A DNA stretch of 58,186 bases, taken from NCBI GenBank assembly GCA_016987375.1, contig PJRA01000196.1:2198523-2256708 (forward strand). Direction: 5' to 3'. The notes under the pieces were generated by a model. That model was given only the letters and a program-made list of their open reading frames with translations, searched no databases and was not told the origin of the DNA. The DNA is from Brachionus koreanus. Lineage: Eukaryota > Rotifera > Eurotatoria > Ploima > Brachionidae. Position 1 is the first letter of the stretch. Each line of letters begins with the position of its first letter. The position numbers and the translations under genes are program-made. Positions 55,384 to 58,186 of this stretch are shown here, piece by piece.

Positions 55384-58047
55384 ATGAATACTGAAGAGAT
55401 TTCAACTCCAGTTGTTTCTCAACTGATCCCGCTTACGCAGGACAAATCGAGACCGAAAAAGGGTAGAAATATCGACCAGGTTGATAAGTCACCTGAAGAG
55501 TTTGAATCGAACAGAAATCGAACTCATAAGAAACACGTCGTCAAAAATATTATCTCTTCAACTGAGATTCGAACAACAAGACCAAATAATTCGATCATTT
55601 ACTAGTAAAGTGGAAGAACTATCGAATCAACAAAACCCAACTAATGAAGGAAATAAATGTAGTTGTAAATGTAATGACTCGACTATTGTCAACTTTTCGT
55701 CCAAGATAACTGAACTTACTTTCAAAGTAAATAAACTGGAAAAAAAATTGAAAATAGAAAGAGAAAATTCCAAAAAGATTGCTGCTGAATCAGAACAGTC
55801 ACAAAATAAGGAATCGCTAATTTCCAGCTGGGTTACAGTTGCAAGTCGAGCAGTCGCTCAAGTCGAAGGTAAAAAGTTAGAGCGTCCAACTCAACAAATT
55901 GAGGTGTTAAACTCCATTGTTAGTGAGCAGAAAGAGAGAGAGAGAAGAAAGAAAAATGTAATAGTTTTTGGTGTACCAGTTAGTTCCGGAGTGACAAAAG
56001 AGAGCCAAGAAGAAGACGATCGTGGTTTTATTAAGAAAACTTTCAGATCAATAAATGCAGATGTCAAAAAAATCAAGTCAATTCGTCGATTTAAGCCAAA
56101 TTCAAATTCAAATCGTCCTCCACCAATTTTAATTCAGCTACATGGTGATAACGAACGTATGAATATCCTTAAGTCAGCAAGAGAGTTACGAAAACTGAAA
56201 GAATACAGTGAAGTATACATAAATCCTGACATGACTGAAGCGGAGAGGCATTTGGATAAAAAACGTAGAGAGGACCGTTTCAACTTGAACCAAAATGAAC
56301 GTAAAAACTCAACCGATGTCCGTTTTAGTATAAGAGGAGACAGGTTTCGGAGACTTACTCTCAAGCCATGCATTGAGCCGGAACCGTCTCAGATGCAGCT
56401 CTAATCGTAACGAGAAGATTCATAATGTAAATAAAGCCCCAATAAAAAATAAAAAATGTAAAACGAAAGATGTTAATATAAGTTTTGTAAATAATCCAGA
56501 TAAATCGATAAAATGTATAAAATCTTTAGAAAGTAATGCTCATTTAAGCTTTTTCAAATGTCTCTATACAAATGCTACTTCGTTGGGAAATAAGTTCAAT
56601 GAGTTAGAAGTGATTGCCATAAGTCAAAATTTAGATATTATTCTTATTACTGAAACTTGGTTCTCAGAATCTTTCTCCCCAAGTCTGAGTGGTTATGAAA
56701 TGTATAATTGTAATAGAAAGGGCAGAGTAGGAGGAGGAGTATGTATTTATGTTAACAAGCGTCTGGACTCTTATCAAATTGTTGACAAAAATTTATGCGA
56801 TATCGAATTAGAGGAAATATGGTGTGCTGTATTTACCTCCGAAGAGTTAATCCTTGTTGGTTGTGTCTATTGACCTCCAAATAGTTCAAATGATGAAAAG
56901 ATTTTAAGGAATATAAGAAGAGCCAATGAGATTATGTATGAGTCCAAATTTGATTTTAACTCTCCAAAAATTGATTGGCACGGTGGACTTTTTGGTTCAT
57001 TTCTAAATGATAAAAATTATTTTGAAAATTGTTTAATTGAATGTATTGAAGACTGTTTTTTCTATCAAAATGTTATCCAACCATCCTTCCAAAACTCAAT
57101 TGGCAGATCCAGTAGTCTACTTGATTTAGTAATTAGTGAAAATAAAGAGCGTATTTATAGTTTTGATCACGGCCCACCGCTTGGATCAACAAATAAAGGC
57201 CACCATGTCCTTTCCTGGAATTATTTTTTAAAAACTGCAAAAAGGAATTCAAAACGTTTTCAGTCATCAGTCTTTAACTACATAAAAGGTGACTATGTTA
57301 ACTTGCATTGTATGCAAAGTCTTGGAGTCCATTATTAAAGAACCAATGTTAGAGCATTTGCTTAAAAAAAATTTAATATCTAAATCACAACACGGTTTCT
57401 TACCAAAAAAGTCATGCCTGACCAATTTATTGAAAACCATTGATTTTATTTCTGAAGCCATATCAAATAGTTTACCGGTTGACATCATCTACACAGATTT
57501 TGCGAAAGCTTTCGATAAAGTTTCTCATAGAAAGCTTATGTATAAACTCAAATTTTTTGGATTTGGTGAATGCCTGATAAATTGGATAAAGGCGTTTCTT
57601 TTAGGACGTTCACAAAGAGTAGTATTAGGAGATACCAGCTCAAGTTGGACAAAAGTTCCACAAGGTTCAGTGCTAGGTCCTCTCTTCTTTATTATTTATA
57701 TAAACGATATGCTGAGTATTGTCCAAAACAATTGTAAAGCCTTTGCTTATGATACGAAGATCTTATCAACAATTGATAGCTTGAACTCGAATTATAACCT
57801 ACAATCGAATATAGATAAAGTGTACAAATGGTCAAAAGAATATTCGACTCAGTTAAATGTAGAAAAATGCAAAGTTGATCATATTGGCAACAAAAATCCA
57901 GAGTTTGATTATAAAATTGATTCAAAAACTTGAGTAAGTCAGATGTTGAAAGGGATTTGGGCATTTACATACAAAGTGATTTAAAATGGACTACTCAAGT
58001 CAAAAATACTACAGCAAAAGCAAATAAAATGTTGGGCTTAATTAGGA

Positions 58048-58048
<1 letters not shown>
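55384..58048 (+). mobile_element. Degenerate CR1/Jockey-like LINE with ORF1 and ORF2
   Basis: ORF1 runs from ATG 55384 to TAA 56402-56404 and needs one frame change near 55.5 kb. It has a coiled-coil-like region, two CxC pairs near residue 70 of the second frame, and a transposase-22/RRM-like core (KKNVIVFGVPVSSG ... IKSIRRFKPN). ORF2 (from about 56373) overlaps it: an APE-type endonuclease start (LYTNATSLGNKFNELEVIAI, LITETWFSE), a TGA at 56871-56873 where VYRPPN is expected, degraded endonuclease end (KGHHVLSW for SDHxxLxW), then a jump at about 57290 directly into reverse transcriptase (LTCIVCKVLESI, DFAKAFDKVSH, PQGSVLGPLFFIIYINDM). The catalytic FADD box reads FAYD. A shift at about 57930 leads to ERDLGIYIQSDLKWTTQ. 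A simple repeat ends the match. Confidence 0.85.

Positions 58049-58050
<2 letters not shown>

Positions 58051-58078
<28 letters not shown>
58051..58078. repeat. (TAG)n microsatellite
   Basis: Nine TAG units plus a partial one, sitting exactly where the plus-strand LINE reading frame stops matching (after KMLGLIRK). The sequence beyond is GC-richer and different in character, so this tract marks a junction. Confidence 0.85.
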
Positions 58079-58186
58079 TTGATGACTGCGAGTTGCCGGA
58101 TGACTCCAGCAAGAGAACCTTAGTCCTTTGAGCAGCCTGTTCTCTGGTCGTCAACCCTCTTCTTGAAGGATTTGACACTCGGTGCG
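58079..58186 (-). mobile_element. Probable tail of a second, reversed LINE
   Basis: The minus strand reads APSVKSFKKRVDDQRTGC, like the SVNSFKxRLD end of CR1/L2-type ORF2, followed by a stop, about 50 bases and then (CTA)n. A non-LTR element ending in a simple-repeat tail would look like this. Its GC content is far above the rest of the window. It continues past the window edge, so the call is provisional. Confidence 0.35.

Noticed and set aside
1..58186. CRISPR arrays, operons, bacterial-type ribosome binding sites
   Set aside because: The genes are spliced eukaryotic genes; no regularly spaced identical repeats were seen, and the short tandem motifs at 33420-33475 and 20575-20605 are degenerate.

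Overview
The window is a very AT-rich piece of animal nuclear genome. Genes are split by short GT-AG introns (many about 40-80 nt, a few of 2-5 kb) and separated by AT-rich DNA full of decayed transposons. Gene content (cyclin Y, ETF-beta, APC6/CDC16, a Hox2/proboscipedia-type homeobox gene, a cluster of neuronal-calcium-sensor genes), compact genes and mixed Tc1/mariner, MULE, Merlin, CR1- and RTE-like relics suggest a small invertebrate. A monogonont rotifer such as Brachionus fits best, but that is inference: no ribosomal or mitochondrial marker is present.

Layout. 0-2.4 kb: intergenic, with a TTAA-flanked piggyBac-type MITE. 2.4-15.1 kb: three plus-strand housekeeping genes, CCNY (7 exons), ETFB (3 exons) and CDC16 (15 exons, starting 204 bp after ETFB). 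A MULE-transposase relic and small coding-like patches lie between CCNY and ETFB. 15.1-27.5 kb: mostly AT-rich DNA with one intronless unknown 347-aa gene (19.4 kb), a mariner relic, a possible gypsy integrase relic and a tRNA-derived SINE. 27.5-33.0 kb: the Hox2-like gene, two exons around a 4.3-kb intron holding a reversed CR1-like LINE relic and a dispersed repeat. 33-35 kb: a SWIM-finger MULE relic and two MITE-like elements, one with 8-bp direct repeats of hAT type. 35.4-53.7 kb: five minus-strand NCS/recoverin-family genes (A-E). A and C share one intron layout, D and E share a different one, and B has no introns. The 4.7-kb intron of gene E holds a Merlin/ISXO2-like element, a foldback element with 149-bp arms and 9-bp target duplications (Mutator type), and two LINE relics. 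54.7-58.2 kb: a second, reversed copy of the piggyBac-type MITE, then a CR1/Jockey-like LINE with ORF1 and ORF2 broken by frameshifts, a stop, an internal deletion and a mutated catalytic residue, and finally a GC-richer reversed LINE tail joined to a (TAG)n tract.

The NCS proteins are probably N-myristoylated calcium switches. Cyclin Y is a membrane-anchored CDK14/16 activator, CDC16 an APC/C scaffold, ETF-beta a mitochondrial electron carrier, and the Hox2 protein a patterning transcription factor. The most unusual features are the NCS cluster with three incompatible intron patterns and the very young-looking Mutator-type foldback element. I saw no CRISPR array, operon or intact autonomous transposon.
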